Shown: one piece after another, positions 55,584-63,819 of the stretch
Layout: each line of letters starts with the position of its first letter
How positions within the stretch are numbered: position 1 is the stretch's first letter
Source of the DNA: Pararheinheimera marina
GTDB taxonomy: Bacteria > Pseudomonadota > Gammaproteobacteria > Enterobacterales > Alteromonadaceae
DNA length: 64,000 nt
Direction: 5' to 3'
NCBI RefSeq assembly: GCF_042654345.1
Contig: NZ_JBHSGB010000014.1
Span: 1-64,000, forward strand
The notes under the pieces: generated by a model
The model's input: the letters and a program-made list of their open reading frames with translations, nothing else
What the model was told of the DNA's origin: nothing
Databases searched by the model: none
Position numbers and translations under genes: made by a program

Positions 55584-55953
55584 CAGGGCTCACACTGGCT
55601 TGAATAACCAGCGCCTTTTGTTGCAGCCGTGGCAATTTCGCCACCACTTGTTGCCAGGAATGCTCAATCTGGCGCTGCAGTTCGTTGTCGGGCACAGAGC
55701 CGTCAAGAACCACGGTATTCCAGTGTTTTTTATTCATGTGATAGCCAGGTTTTACCGCGCTGAACAGGTCGCGCAGCGCCTGCGCCTGGTCCGGGTCACA
55801 CTTCAGGTTGATACTGCTTTGCGTCGCGTCGCTAAACAAAATAGCAAACACCTTGCCTCTGACTTTGTAGACGTAGTAGTCGGGGCCAAAAGGGAAATCC
55901 AGTTCGGCTCCGGTTTGCAACTGACAATGTTGCTGTGCCTGAATAAAATCCAT
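55576..55953 (-). CDS. MmcQ/YjbR family protein
   Basis: The 125-residue soluble protein has the MmcQ/YjbR fold (CyaY-like): FPFGPDYYVYKVRGKVFAIL, NLKCDPDQAQALRD, GYHMNKKHWNTVVL. Family members are predicted DNA-binding proteins with no settled role. The start at 55953 has AGGAG 5 bp upstream; an earlier start in the same frame does not. Its stop overlaps the start of the c-di-GMP signalling gene by 8 bp. Confidence 0.87.
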   Translation of the reverse strand: MDFIQAQQHCQLQTGAELDFPFGPDYYVYKVRGKVFAILFSDATQSSINLKCDPDQAQALRDLFSAVKPGYHMNKKHWNTVVLDGSVPDNELQRQIEHSWQQVVAKLPRLQQKALVIQASVSPDE

Positions 55954-56013
55954 GCGGCTCCTGCTCGAAAGGCTGCGCATGGCAGCCTTTAAGGTTTTTT
56001 CGCCATCGCGGTA

Positions 56014-58035
56014 TTATTTCGCGGTCTGTAACTTCATCCAGCTGAAGACCTCGTTGTACCAGCGCTCCGCGTTCTGCGGTTTGAGGATCCAGTGGTTTTC
56101 ATCCGGGAAAATCACCAGTTTCGATTCAATGCCTTTGCGTTGCAGCGTGGTAAAGGCACCTAAGCCCTGCGCATAAGGCACACGGTAGTCTTTTAAGCCG
56201 TGGATCACCAGCATAGGTGTTTTCCAGTTATCGGTAAAAGCAGCCGGGTTAAATTTGCTGTAATCCGCTTCTTTGTTCCAGACCGGGCCGCCCATATCGT
56301 GTTCCGGGAACCACAGCTCTTCGGTGCTGCCGTAGAAGCTTGGCATATCAAACAAACCGGCATGGGTCACCAGACACTTAAAGCCATCCGGCCAGTTGCC
56401 TGCAATCCAGTTCATCATAAAGCCACCATAGGACGCACCTAAAGCACAGGCGTTGTTACGGTCCAGCCAGGTCTCTTTCTCCGTGATATAGGCCATACCT
56501 TTTTGCAAATCCTGCAATGGCGCGCCGCCCCAGTCACGGGCAATAGAGTCGGTAAAGGCCTGACCATAACCGGTTGAACCGTGGAAATCGATCATCACTA
56601 CGCCATAACCCTGCGCCGCCCAAAGCTGGGCATTCCAGCGGTAGTTAAACATATTGCCAAAGCTGCCTTGTGGGCCGCCGTGCACAATAAAGGCGATCGG
56701 GTATTTCTGACCGGCTTTGAAATTCCAGGGTTTCATCCAGTAGCCATGCACGGTTTCGTCTTTAGCGCCCGGGAAACTGAACTGGTCAAACTCAGCCAGC
56801 TGAATGTCTTTCAGGTTGTCAGCGTTGACACTGGTCAGCGCTTTTGGCATGCCGGTTTCAGTGGTCAGCTCATAAATGTCGGTCGGTTTATTCAGGCTGT
56901 GATTGGTGAAAATCAGCTTGTTTTTCAGCACATTTAAATCGCCCGCTGTGCCGTCGGCATAGACTTTGGCGATATCACCAAACTGGGTGTTAATGGCAAA
57001 AATGCCGTGCTGCCCTGTGTCCTGCGCCGTCACGTAAATAGTGCGGCTGTCTGGCCCAAAGGCAAAATCACTGACCGAGCGGTCCCACTCAGAGGCCAGC
57101 TCTTTGCGCTCTCCGGTCACCATATCCAGCAGCATCAGGCCAAACCGGTCGGCTTCATACACCGGCTTTTTCATCGCCAGGTAAGCCATATAACGGCCAT
57201 CACCAGAGAATTTCGGGCTGGCATCCCAGGCCGGGTTGTCGCGGGTCAGGTTGACCTTTTCACCGCCATTCACCGACACCTGGAAAATATCAAAGTTGGT
57301 GTGCCAGGCCTGGTCCACCCCAGGAATTTTGGCACTGAACACCAGGTTTTTGCCGTCTGGTGTAAACGCTACCTGCTCAATACCGGCAATGTCTGTGTTC
57401 CATTCCGGCATCAGGTTTTTCGCTTCCGTCACTTTATCCTGACCCAGACGGGCTACGTACAGCTGGCTGCGAAAGCCATCACCCCAGGTATCCCAGTGGC
57501 GCACCATCAGTTGGTCAAATACCATAGCGCTGTCTTTCTGACCCGCCGCCACCTGTTTGGCTTCCACTGTGCAGGCCACAGTTTCGCAGCCAGGCTTGCT
57601 GGCCAGTTGCAGTGCCAGGTAATTTTCATCGCCGGACAGCACAAAACCGTCCACGTCCAGTGGTAAGTCCGTCACTTGTCTGGCTTCACCACCGGTCAGC
57701 GGCAAACGCCAGATTTGCGATGAACCACTGCGTCCTGCGATAAAATACAGCGCGTCGGAATTTTTCGACCACTGCACGCCATGTTCGCGGTCGTCGCTAA
57801 AGGTCAGGCGGCTGACTTTATTGCCTTCCTGCAAGTCCATCAGGTACAAGTCAGCGCTGGTATCGGCCGGGTTTAAACCGCCATTTTTCTGGCCGTACAC
57901 CAGGTATCGGCCGTCAGGTGAGACATGAACGTCGTATAACTTGTTGAATTTGTTTAAGTGTTCGATAGTCAGTGGCGACTTGGCGACAGCTGCAGTGCTC
58001 ATCAGAGCAAGTGCAACCAAAGATAAGGCTTTCAT
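56014..58035 (-). CDS. S9 family serine peptidase (DPP-like), exported
   Basis: The 673-residue periplasmic enzyme has a signal peptide (1-18, STAAVAK), an N-terminal seven-bladed TolB-like propeller (about 25-400) and a C-terminal alpha/beta hydrolase. The catalytic triad is S535 in GASYGGFM, D616 in GLKDYRVP and H648 in ENHWI. Such prolyl oligopeptidase-family enzymes act as acylaminoacyl or dipeptidyl peptidases on small peptides. CAGGAGA precedes the ATG. It lies just downstream of the fumarase terminator and is probably a separate unit. Confidence 0.93.
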   Translation of the reverse strand: MKALSLVALALMSTAAVAKSPLTIEHLNKFNKLYDVHVSPDGRYLVYGQKNGGLNPADTSADLYLMDLQEGNKVSRLTFSDDREHGVQWSKNSDALYFIAGRSGSSQIWRLPLTGGEARQVTDLPLDVDGFVLSGDENYLALQLASKPGCETVACTVEAKQVAAGQKDSAMVFDQLMVRHWDTWGDGFRSQLYVARLGQDKVTEAKNLMPEWNTDIAGIEQVAFTPDGKNLVFSAKIPGVDQAWHTNFDIFQVSVNGGEKVNLTRDNPAWDASPKFSGDGRYMAYLAMKKPVYEADRFGLMLLDMVTGERKELASEWDRSVSDFAFGPDSRTIYVTAQDTGQHGIFAINTQFGDIAKVYADGTAGDLNVLKNKLIFTNHSLNKPTDIYELTTETGMPKALTSVNADNLKDIQLAEFDQFSFPGAKDETVHGYWMKPWNFKAGQKYPIAFIVHGGPQGSFGNMFNYRWNAQLWAAQGYGVVMIDFHGSTGYGQAFTDSIARDWGGAPLQDLQKGMAYITEKETWLDRNNACALGASYGGFMMNWIAGNWPDGFKCLVTHAGLFDMPSFYGSTEELWFPEHDMGGPVWNKEADYSKFNPAAFTDNWKTPMLVIHGLKDYRVPYAQGLGAFTTLQRKGIESKLVIFPDENHWILKPQNAERWYNEVFSWMKLQTAK

Positions 58036-58048
58036 AACGTCTCCTGAA

Positions 58049-58075
58049 AAAACGCCCTGAAAGTCAGGGCGTTTT
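58049..58075 (-). terminator. Terminator of the fumarase gene
   Basis: A perfect 12-bp stem (AAAACGCCCTGA and its complement) with a 3-nt loop has a T-run on the minus strand. It lies between the fumarase stop and the S9 peptidase start. Confidence 0.9.
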
Positions 58076-58093
58076 AGCTATTTTTTATAAGAT

Positions 58094-59617
58094 TCAGGCG
58101 CTTGGCTCGAGCTCAGCAATCTTCACTTTCCAGATTGCAGGTCCTTGTTTATGCACGTTATTCCCGTTGCTGTCAACCGCTACGGTCACTGGCATATCTT
58201 CCACGTCGAACTCATAAATGGCTTCCATTCCCAGGTCTTCAAAGGCCACCACGCGGGCCTTTTTAATGGCTTTCGACACCAGGTAGGCTGCACCGCCCAC
58301 CGCCATCAGATACACAGCTTTGTGCTCTTTGATGCTGTCGACCGTTTTGTCGCCGCGCTCAGACTTACCAATCATGCCCAATAAGCCAGTCTGGCTCAGC
58401 ATCATGTCAGTAAATTTGTCCATCCGTGTGGCTGTGGTCGGACCGGCCGGGCCCACCACTTCGTCACCGACGGCGTCGACAGGGCCAACGTAATAAATGA
58501 ATTTGTTTTTGAAATCGACACCGGCTGGTAAGCCTTCGCCTTTGGCCAGCATATCGGCAATACGCTTGTGCGCCGCGTCACGGCCGGTCAGCATTTTGCC
58601 CGACAGCAACACAGTTTCACCGGCTTTCCAGTCCAGCACTTGCTCTGGGGTCACTGTGTCCAGGTTGACCCGGCGCACATTGGTGCCAAGCTCCCAGGTC
58701 ACTTGTGGCCAGTCTTCCAGTTTTGGCGGCGTTAATACGGCCGGGCCAGAACCGTCCAGGTGGAAATGCACATGGCGGGTCGCGGCGCAGTTCGGGATCA
58801 TCACCACAGGCTTAGACGCTGCGTGAGTGGCGACCGATTTAATTTTTACGTCGACCACTGTGGTTAAACCACCCAGGCCCTGAGCACCAATGCCCAGTTT
58901 GTTGACTTTGTCGTACAGCTCCAGACGCAGTTTTTCGTCCGCGGTTTCAGCGCCTTTTTCCAGCAGGTCCTGAATATCCACCGGCTCCATCAGCGCTTCT
59001 TTGGCCAGCACTGCGGCTTTTTCTGCGGTACCGCCGATACCAATGCCGAGCATGCCCGGTGGACACCAGCCAGCCCCCATTTTTGGCAGGGTTTCCAGCA
59101 CCCACTCCACCACAGAGTCAGACGGGTTCAGCATCACCATTTTGGTTTTGTTCTCTGAACCACCGCCTTTGGCGGCAATCATCACTTCAACATGGTGGCC
59201 TGTTACCATGTCGATATGCACCACTGAAGGTGTGTTGTCTTTGGTGTTTTTACGGGCACCTGCCGGGTCGGCCACAATAGAAGCGCGCAGCGGGTTGTGC
59301 GGGTTCAGGTACGCACGGCGCGTTCCTTCGTCCACCATTTGCTGCACTGTCATGTCCGTTTTGTCCCACTTCACGTCCATACCAATTTTGACGAAGCAGG
59401 TGACAATACCAGTGTCCTGGCAAATAGGCCGGTTGCCTTCAGCGGACATCCGCGAGTTGATCAGGATTTGCGCAATGGCATCTTTAGCGGCCGGGTTCTG
59501 CTCTTTGTGGTAGGCCTTTTCCAGAGCCTGTACAAAATCCAGCGGGTGATAATACGAGATGTACTGCAGCGCATCTTCGATGCTGTCGATGAAGTCTTGC
59601 TGGCGAATTACCGTCAT
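58094..59617 (-). CDS. Class I fumarate hydratase (FumA/FumB type)
   Basis: This oxygen-sensitive [4Fe-4S] enzyme interconverts fumarate and malate. The 507 residues contain the N-terminal alpha domain (RPICQDTG with a cluster cysteine; GGGSENKTKMVMLNPSD; GIGIGGTAEKAAVLAKEAL) and the C-terminal beta domain (LSGKMLTGRDAAHKRI, GPAGPTTATRMDKFTD, IGKSERG). The single-chain alpha-beta order is that of FumA/FumB. It is divergent from pabB; a copy of the GAC-N4-GTC dyad (59737-59748) lies between them. Confidence 0.93.
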   Translation of the reverse strand: MTVIRQQDFIDSIEDALQYISYYHPLDFVQALEKAYHKEQNPAAKDAIAQILINSRMSAEGNRPICQDTGIVTCFVKIGMDVKWDKTDMTVQQMVDEGTRRAYLNPHNPLRASIVADPAGARKNTKDNTPSVVHIDMVTGHHVEVMIAAKGGGSENKTKMVMLNPSDSVVEWVLETLPKMGAGWCPPGMLGIGIGGTAEKAAVLAKEALMEPVDIQDLLEKGAETADEKLRLELYDKVNKLGIGAQGLGGLTTVVDVKIKSVATHAASKPVVMIPNCAATRHVHFHLDGSGPAVLTPPKLEDWPQVTWELGTNVRRVNLDTVTPEQVLDWKAGETVLLSGKMLTGRDAAHKRIADMLAKGEGLPAGVDFKNKFIYYVGPVDAVGDEVVGPAGPTTATRMDKFTDMMLSQTGLLGMIGKSERGDKTVDSIKEHKAVYLMAVGGAAYLVSKAIKKARVVAFEDLGMEAIYEFDVEDMPVTVAVDSNGNNVHKQGPAIWKVKIAELEPSA

Positions 59618-59736
59618 GTTGTGCCCTTTTATCTCTGGTTCAGACGAGGTTACAGCCCCTGCACAGGCTATAGCGTCAGGATTAACTAATGGTGGTCAGG
59701 CTGTTATGATACCGCGCAACCGATCCAGCGGCTAGT

Positions 59737-59748
59737 CGACCAAAGTCG
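59737..59748. promoter_or_regulatory. Possible third copy of the CrbR-like dyad
   Basis: CGACCAAAGTCG has the same CGAC/GTCG arms as the dyad at 9039, with one difference in the core. It lies 40 bp before pabB and 120 bp before the fumarase start. It could be chance. Confidence 0.25.
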
Positions 59749-59787
59749 TTTTGCTGGAAATTGACGATTGATCAAGATGAGTTTTGC

Positions 59788-61161
59788 ATGGCCACTGCGC
59801 TGTTATTAGCTGACACCCCTTCGGATTTAACCCGGTATTTTGCCGCTGTGGCACATCAACCCTGGGCATTGTTGTTTGATTCTGCGGCCCCTTCGCATGT
59901 GAACAGCCGCTTTCATCTGCTGCTGGCACAGCCGGTGGCCACCCTGATCTGCCGTGACGGCGAGTTAACCCTGAATAAAAACGGCCAGCAAAGCCAGTTT
60001 CAGGCCGACCCTTTTGCCACATTGCAGCAATTGCATCAGGAATATTTCCCCAAGCCGGTGGCTCCAGCGCAGCAGCCGCATTTGCCTTTTGCCGGCGGTT
60101 TGGCCGGTTTTTTTGGTTATGAGCTGGGCCAGTTGCTGGAACCTGTGCCAGAGGTGGCGGCACCAGAGCGCGCCCTGCCCGATTTAGCGGTAGGCCTGTA
60201 CCTGTGGGCATTGGTGCTGGACCAGCAGCGTGGCGAGCTGTGGTACCTGGATGCCAGCGGCGACGCCAAGCAAAGCTGGCCAGAGCGGAAAAAGTTGTTT
60301 GACGGCAGCGTGACAACCACTGAGTTTTCGCTAAGCAGCGACTGGACCGCCAATATGGACAAGGCAAGCTACAGCGATAAATTTAACCGGGTGCAGCAGT
60401 ACCTGAAAAGCGGCGACTGTTATCAGATTAACCTGGCGCAGCGCTTTTCTGCCCGTTACCAGGGTGACGAGTGGCAGGCTTACCTGAAACTACGCGCCAA
60501 AAATGCCGCGCCGTTTTCTGCCTTTATGCGGGTGCCGCAAGGCGCGGTGCTGTCGCTCTCACCCGAGCGTTTTATTGAAGTGAAACAAGGCCGGGTGGAA
60601 ACCAAACCAATTAAAGGCACTTTACCCAGAAGCGCCGACCCGGTGCAGGACGCCGCCAACGCACAAGAGCTGCAGCAGTCGGAGAAAAACCGCGCCGAAA
60701 ACGTGATGATTGTCGACTTACTGCGCAATGACCTTGGTAAACACTGTGTGCCGGGGTCAGTCAAAGTGCCTTCCTTATTTGCCATTGAGTCTTTTCCGGC
60801 GGTGCACCATTTGGTCAGCACAGTGACAGGTGAGCTCAACCCAAGTGCCGACGCCTTTGACTTACTGCGCGGCGCGTTCCCGGGCGGCTCTATTACCGGC
60901 GCCCCCAAAGTGCGGGCCATGCAGATTATTGCTGAATTAGAACCGCACCCCCGTTCGGTGTACTGCGGCGCCATTGGTTACATTAACCAACACGGCGATA
61001 TGGATACCAATATCGCGATACGCACCCTGGTGCTGGCCGGTGGCGAAGCGCTGTGCTGGGCTGGTGGCGGCCTGGTGGCAGACTCAGAAGCCGCCAGCGA
61101 ATACCAGGAAACCTTTGATAAGGTGCAGCGGATCCTACCTGTCCTTTCGGAGCAGCCCTGA
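59788..61161 (+). CDS. pabB: Aminodeoxychorismate synthase component I
   Basis: PabB converts chorismate, with ammonia from PabA, to 4-amino-4-deoxychorismate for folate. The 457 residues carry the chorismate-binding domain: QINLAQRFSA, FSLSPERFI-like LSLSPERF, and the lysine motif KPIKGTLPR with K276, which is diagnostic of PabB against the alanine of TrpE. The sequences NRAENVMIVDLLRNDLG and GGSITGAPKVRAM follow. The chosen ATG is at 59788; the frame opens nine codons earlier without a better ribosome site. The stop overlaps the nudL start by one base. No pabA is in the window. Confidence 0.93.
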   Translation: MATALLLADTPSDLTRYFAAVAHQPWALLFDSAAPSHVNSRFHLLLAQPVATLICRDGELTLNKNGQQSQFQADPFATLQQLHQEYFPKPVAPAQQPHLPFAGGLAGFFGYELGQLLEPVPEVAAPERALPDLAVGLYLWALVLDQQRGELWYLDASGDAKQSWPERKKLFDGSVTTTEFSLSSDWTANMDKASYSDKFNRVQQYLKSGDCYQINLAQRFSARYQGDEWQAYLKLRAKNAAPFSAFMRVPQGAVLSLSPERFIEVKQGRVETKPIKGTLPRSADPVQDAANAQELQQSEKNRAENVMIVDLLRNDLGKHCVPGSVKVPSLFAIESFPAVHHLVSTVTGELNPSADAFDLLRGAFPGGSITGAPKVRAMQIIAELEPHPRSVYCGAIGYINQHGDMDTNIAIRTLVLAGGEALCWAGGGLVADSEAASEYQETFDKVQRILPVLSEQP

Positions 61162-61802
61162 TGCAGTGGCAGCAGTTTTACCCGCGTTTTTTGCTGCAGC
61201 AAGCAGAGCCGCATCAGCGGTTGCTGCCCGCGCAGGCGCGAGCGTCAGCGGTGCTGGTGCTGCTACGCGAAGGGACAGAAGGGCTGGAAGTACTGCTGAC
61301 AGAACGAGCCGCCCATCTAAAGCACCACCCCGGGCAAATTAGTTTTCCGGGTGGCCGCCTTGAAGAGGGTGAAAGCAGCTGGCAGGCCGCCGTCAGAGAA
61401 AGCTTTGAAGAAGCCGGTGTGCTCGAGCGCAATATCAAAGCATTAGGCCAGTTGCCGGATTACGTGACAGGCACCGGCTTTTTTATCTCGCCGCACCTGG
61501 CGCTGCTCACCAACGACCAGCCACTGGTGCTGCAAGCCGACGAAGTTGCCTCGGCGTTTTGGCTGCCACTGGCAGCGCTGACGGCCCCTGGCGCGCTTTA
61601 CTCCGAGCTACGCCAGTTTGGCCCTGTACTGCACCGGCTGTATTATTTCCCTTACCAACACAAACTGATTTGGGGTGCCACCGCCGCCGTGCTGGTGAAC
61701 CTGCTGCAACACACCACCTTCCTCGCCACCCCCCCTAACGCTGTAATAAACACCGACCAGTTACAAAGCGGGTTACAGTGCTGGTGGCTTTGGTTAGAAT
61801 AG
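61161..61802 (+). CDS. nudL: CoA pyrophosphatase NudL-like Nudix hydrolase
   Basis: The 213-residue Nudix enzyme has the UPF0035 motif (LLTERAAHLKHHPGQISFPGG) in front of a full Nudix box that starts GGRLEEGESSWQAAVRES and ends FEEAGV. This combination marks the CoA diphosphatase group. It splits CoA or oxidised CoA to phosphopantetheine and 3',5'-ADP. The start overlaps the pabB stop (TGATG), an arrangement also known from E. coli where pabB and nudL are neighbours. Confidence 0.92.
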   Translation: MQWQQFYPRFLLQQAEPHQRLLPAQARASAVLVLLREGTEGLEVLLTERAAHLKHHPGQISFPGGRLEEGESSWQAAVRESFEEAGVLERNIKALGQLPDYVTGTGFFISPHLALLTNDQPLVLQADEVASAFWLPLAALTAPGALYSELRQFGPVLHRLYYFPYQHKLIWGATAAVLVNLLQHTTFLATPPNAVINTDQLQSGLQCWWLWLE

Positions 61803-61833
61803 CCGCCATTCCAAGTTCACAAGAAGTATAACT

Positions 61834-63213
61834 ATGATCATCAGCGCATTTGATATGTTCAGCATTGGCATAGGCCCGTCCAGCTCTCACACGGTTGGCC
61901 CTATGCGTGCAGCCAAAAAATTCTGTGAAGAGCTGCGCTCACAAGGTTTATTCGACCAGGTTACCCAGGTAAAAGTGGAGCTGTTTGGCTCATTGGGCCA
62001 AACCGGCATAGGCCACGGTACCGGCAAAGCAGTGATTTTGGGCCTGTCAGGCTATTTACCTGAAACTATTGATCCAGACGCTGTACCCGGCTTGCTGAAG
62101 CAGGTAGAAAGCAATGAGAGCATTCAGCTGGACCAGCAACGTGCTGTGCAGTTTCCGCGCGAAGGCGCCATTATTTTTCACCGCCGTAAAACCTTAAAAG
62201 AACACTCCAACGGCATGGAACTGATTGCTTATGCCGGCAACGACGTGCTGCTGAGCGAAATTTACTTTTCAATTGGCGGCGGTTTTATTGTCAAAGCAGA
62301 AGACTTCGCCCAGGAAAAAGAAGCGGCCAGCCAGTTTGCCGCCAATAACCCGCCCCCCTTTCCGTTTGAAAGCGGCGCCGAGCTGCTGAAGCTGTGTAAA
62401 GACAACGGCTTGTCTATTGCCGGCCTGATGATGGAAAACGAAAAGGTGCTGCGCAGCGAAGAGCAAATTCGCGCGGAGCTGGGCGCCATCTGGCAAACCA
62501 TGGTGAACTGCATTAACCGCGGTATGCGCACCGAAGGCATTTTGCCGGGCGGCTTAAAAGTAAAACGCCGCGCCCCTGCCCTGTACAAACGCCTTGCGGC
62601 TGAGAAAAGCGCCGACCCGCTGCAGGTGATGGACTGGGTGAACCTGTTTGCCCTGGCGGTGAACGAAGAAAACGCCGCCGGTGGCCGCGTGGTGACAGCC
62701 CCCACCAACGGCGCCGCCGGTATTATCCCGGCCGTGCTGATGTACTACGACAAGTTTATTCAGCCGGTGACGCCAGAGATTTACAGCCGTTACCTGCTGA
62801 CCGCCGCCGCCATTGGCATTTTGTATAAGAAAAACGCTTCTATTTCCGGCGCGGAAGTGGGCTGCCAGGGTGAAGTGGGGGTGGCCTGTTCAATGGCTGC
62901 TGGCGCGCTGACGGAGATTTTAGGTGGCAGCGTGGACAACGTTGAAAACGCCGCCGAAATTGGCATGGAACACAACCTGGGCCTGACCTGCGACCCGGTC
63001 GGTGGCCTGGTGCAAGTGCCCTGCATTGAGCGCAACGCCATGGGTTCGGTCAAAGCCATTAACGCCTCCCGTCTCGCGCTGCGCGGCACAGGCGAGCACA
63101 AAGTGTCATTGGATAAAGTGATCAAAACCATGTGGGACACAGGCCGCGACATGCAAAGCAAATACAAAGAAACCTCACGCGGCGGTCTGGCGGTAAACAT
63201 TATCGAGTGTTAA
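61834..63213 (+). CDS. sdaA: L-serine ammonia-lyase (iron-sulfur type)
   Basis: This enzyme deaminates L-serine to pyruvate using a [4Fe-4S] cluster, with no PLP. The 459 residues match SdaA/SdaB: FDMFSIGIGPSSSHTVGPM, the GSLGQTGIGHGTGKA motif, and cluster cysteines in GCQGEVGVACSMAAGA, NLGLTCDPVGGLVQVPCIERNA. AAGAAG precedes the ATG, 31 bp after nudL. Two tandem terminators follow. The choice between sdaA and sdaB is not determined by the sequence. Confidence 0.95.
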   Translation: MIISAFDMFSIGIGPSSSHTVGPMRAAKKFCEELRSQGLFDQVTQVKVELFGSLGQTGIGHGTGKAVILGLSGYLPETIDPDAVPGLLKQVESNESIQLDQQRAVQFPREGAIIFHRRKTLKEHSNGMELIAYAGNDVLLSEIYFSIGGGFIVKAEDFAQEKEAASQFAANNPPPFPFESGAELLKLCKDNGLSIAGLMMENEKVLRSEEQIRAELGAIWQTMVNCINRGMRTEGILPGGLKVKRRAPALYKRLAAEKSADPLQVMDWVNLFALAVNEENAAGGRVVTAPTNGAAGIIPAVLMYYDKFIQPVTPEIYSRYLLTAAAIGILYKKNASISGAEVGCQGEVGVACSMAAGALTEILGGSVDNVENAAEIGMEHNLGLTCDPVGGLVQVPCIERNAMGSVKAINASRLALRGTGEHKVSLDKVIKTMWDTGRDMQSKYKETSRGGLAVNIIEC

Positions 63214-63235
63214 ACCCAGCCAGGTTCTGGATAGT

Positions 63236-63266
63236 AAGGGTGCAGTTTACTGCGCCCTTTTTATTT
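63236..63266 (+). terminator. First tandem terminator after sdaA
   Basis: The stem AAGGGTGCAG/CTGCGCCCTT with one G-U pair and a TTTA loop is followed by TTTTTATTT. Confidence 0.88.
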
Positions 63267-63289
63267 GGCAGACATCAGTCGTTTTGCTG

Positions 63290-63317
63290 GGGCGTACCTT
63301 GGTGCGCCCTTTTTATT
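63290..63317 (+). terminator. Second tandem terminator after sdaA
   Basis: The stem GGGCGTACC/GGTGCGCCC is followed by TTTTTATTT. Its 3' arm and tail repeat those of the first terminator (TGCGCCCTTTTTATTT in both), about 53 bp apart. Confidence 0.8.
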
Positions 63318-63347
63318 TCTTTATTCTTGCTGACAGATTGTTACAGC

Positions 63348-63493
63348 TTGAACACTGGTCACTCACCAGATGGTCAGGCGACCCGGACAGGGGTAACTAC
63401 TGCGTTCGCCCGTTCGCGCCTCCCGCGCTCACTTTTATATCGCTAACTACGCAGTCCCCCTGCCCGATTTGGTGGCCATCTAAGGTGGTTCAA
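63348..63493. repeat. Imperfect palindrome of about 146 bp (MITE-like)
   Basis: Successive paired arms are TTGAAC/GTTCAA (63348-63353 with 63488-63493), CACC/GGTG, AGATGGTCA/TGGCCATCT with one G-U, CGGACAGGGG/CCCCTGCCCG with one mismatch, and ACTGCG/CGCAGT (63399-63404 with 63450-63455). The whole could fold as one long bulged hairpin. It lies next to the IS630 fragment and has no coding potential. Confidence 0.5.
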
Positions 63494-63511
63494 TACTGCT
63501 AAATACTGCTA
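63492..63511. repeat. Tandem 10-bp direct repeat
   Basis: AATACTGCTA occurs twice in a row, followed by the partial inverse AATACAGCA. Confidence 0.6.
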
Positions 63512-63533
63512 TCAATACAGCAAACATCTAATT

Positions 63534-63755
63534 CTAACGTCCATTAAAAATGGGATGTTTACCGTACCAGGTGAGCCAGCGATTCACTGATGAACGCCCC
63601 GCCTGAAGCACACGGGCGACTTCAGATTTGGAGGTCCCTTTTAACACCAGCAGAACCGCATTGGCTCTGCGGCATAGGTCTTTATCTCTGGTTTTATGAA
63701 TGACTTTCTTCAAACGACGGGTTTCAGCGCCATGGAAAAATGTTATTTTGTTCAT
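63534..63755 (-). pseudogene. Truncated IS630-family transposase
   Basis: The remaining 73 codons encode the N-terminal helix-turn-helix of an IS630-type transposase: LKKVIHKTRDKDLCRRANAV and SKSEVARVLQAGRSSVNRWL. The frame stops at TAG right after GKHPIFNGR. The Pro-rich linker and the DDE catalytic domain (about 250 residues) are missing, and nothing downstream resembles them. It is a deletion remnant and presumably inactive, or provides at most a DNA-binding peptide. Confidence 0.75.
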
Positions 63756-63819
63756 ACTCAATGCGGTTAGTGATTTGTGTGGTTTGGCGACTGATCAGAT
63801 CGCTCAAACCGCATTGAGT
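63756..63819. repeat. Inverted repeat with nested palindrome upstream of the transposase remnant
   Basis: ACTCAATGCGGTT (63756-63768) is perfectly repeated in inverse at 63807-63819. Between them GGTTTG/CAAACC, GCGA/TCGC and the palindrome CTGATCAG (63781-63810) form a second hairpin sharing AACC with the first. The two folds exclude each other. It may be an IS end or a control element of the lost transposase gene. Confidence 0.55.

Larger units (their letters stand above)
63214..63533. other. Gene-free 320-bp region after sdaA
   Basis: No credible gene is present; reading frames here look like shadows. It holds two terminators, a ~146-bp imperfect palindrome and two 10-bp tandem repeats, and leads into the IS630 remnant. 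Confidence 0.75.

Noticed and set aside
63132..63446. 104-residue plus-strand frame after sdaA
   Set aside because: It overlaps the end of sdaA out of frame and then runs through two terminators.
63348..63493. Integron attC site
   Set aside because: Long imperfect palindrome, but the RYYYAAC/GTTRRRY core sites are absent and no integron integrase or cassette genes are seen.
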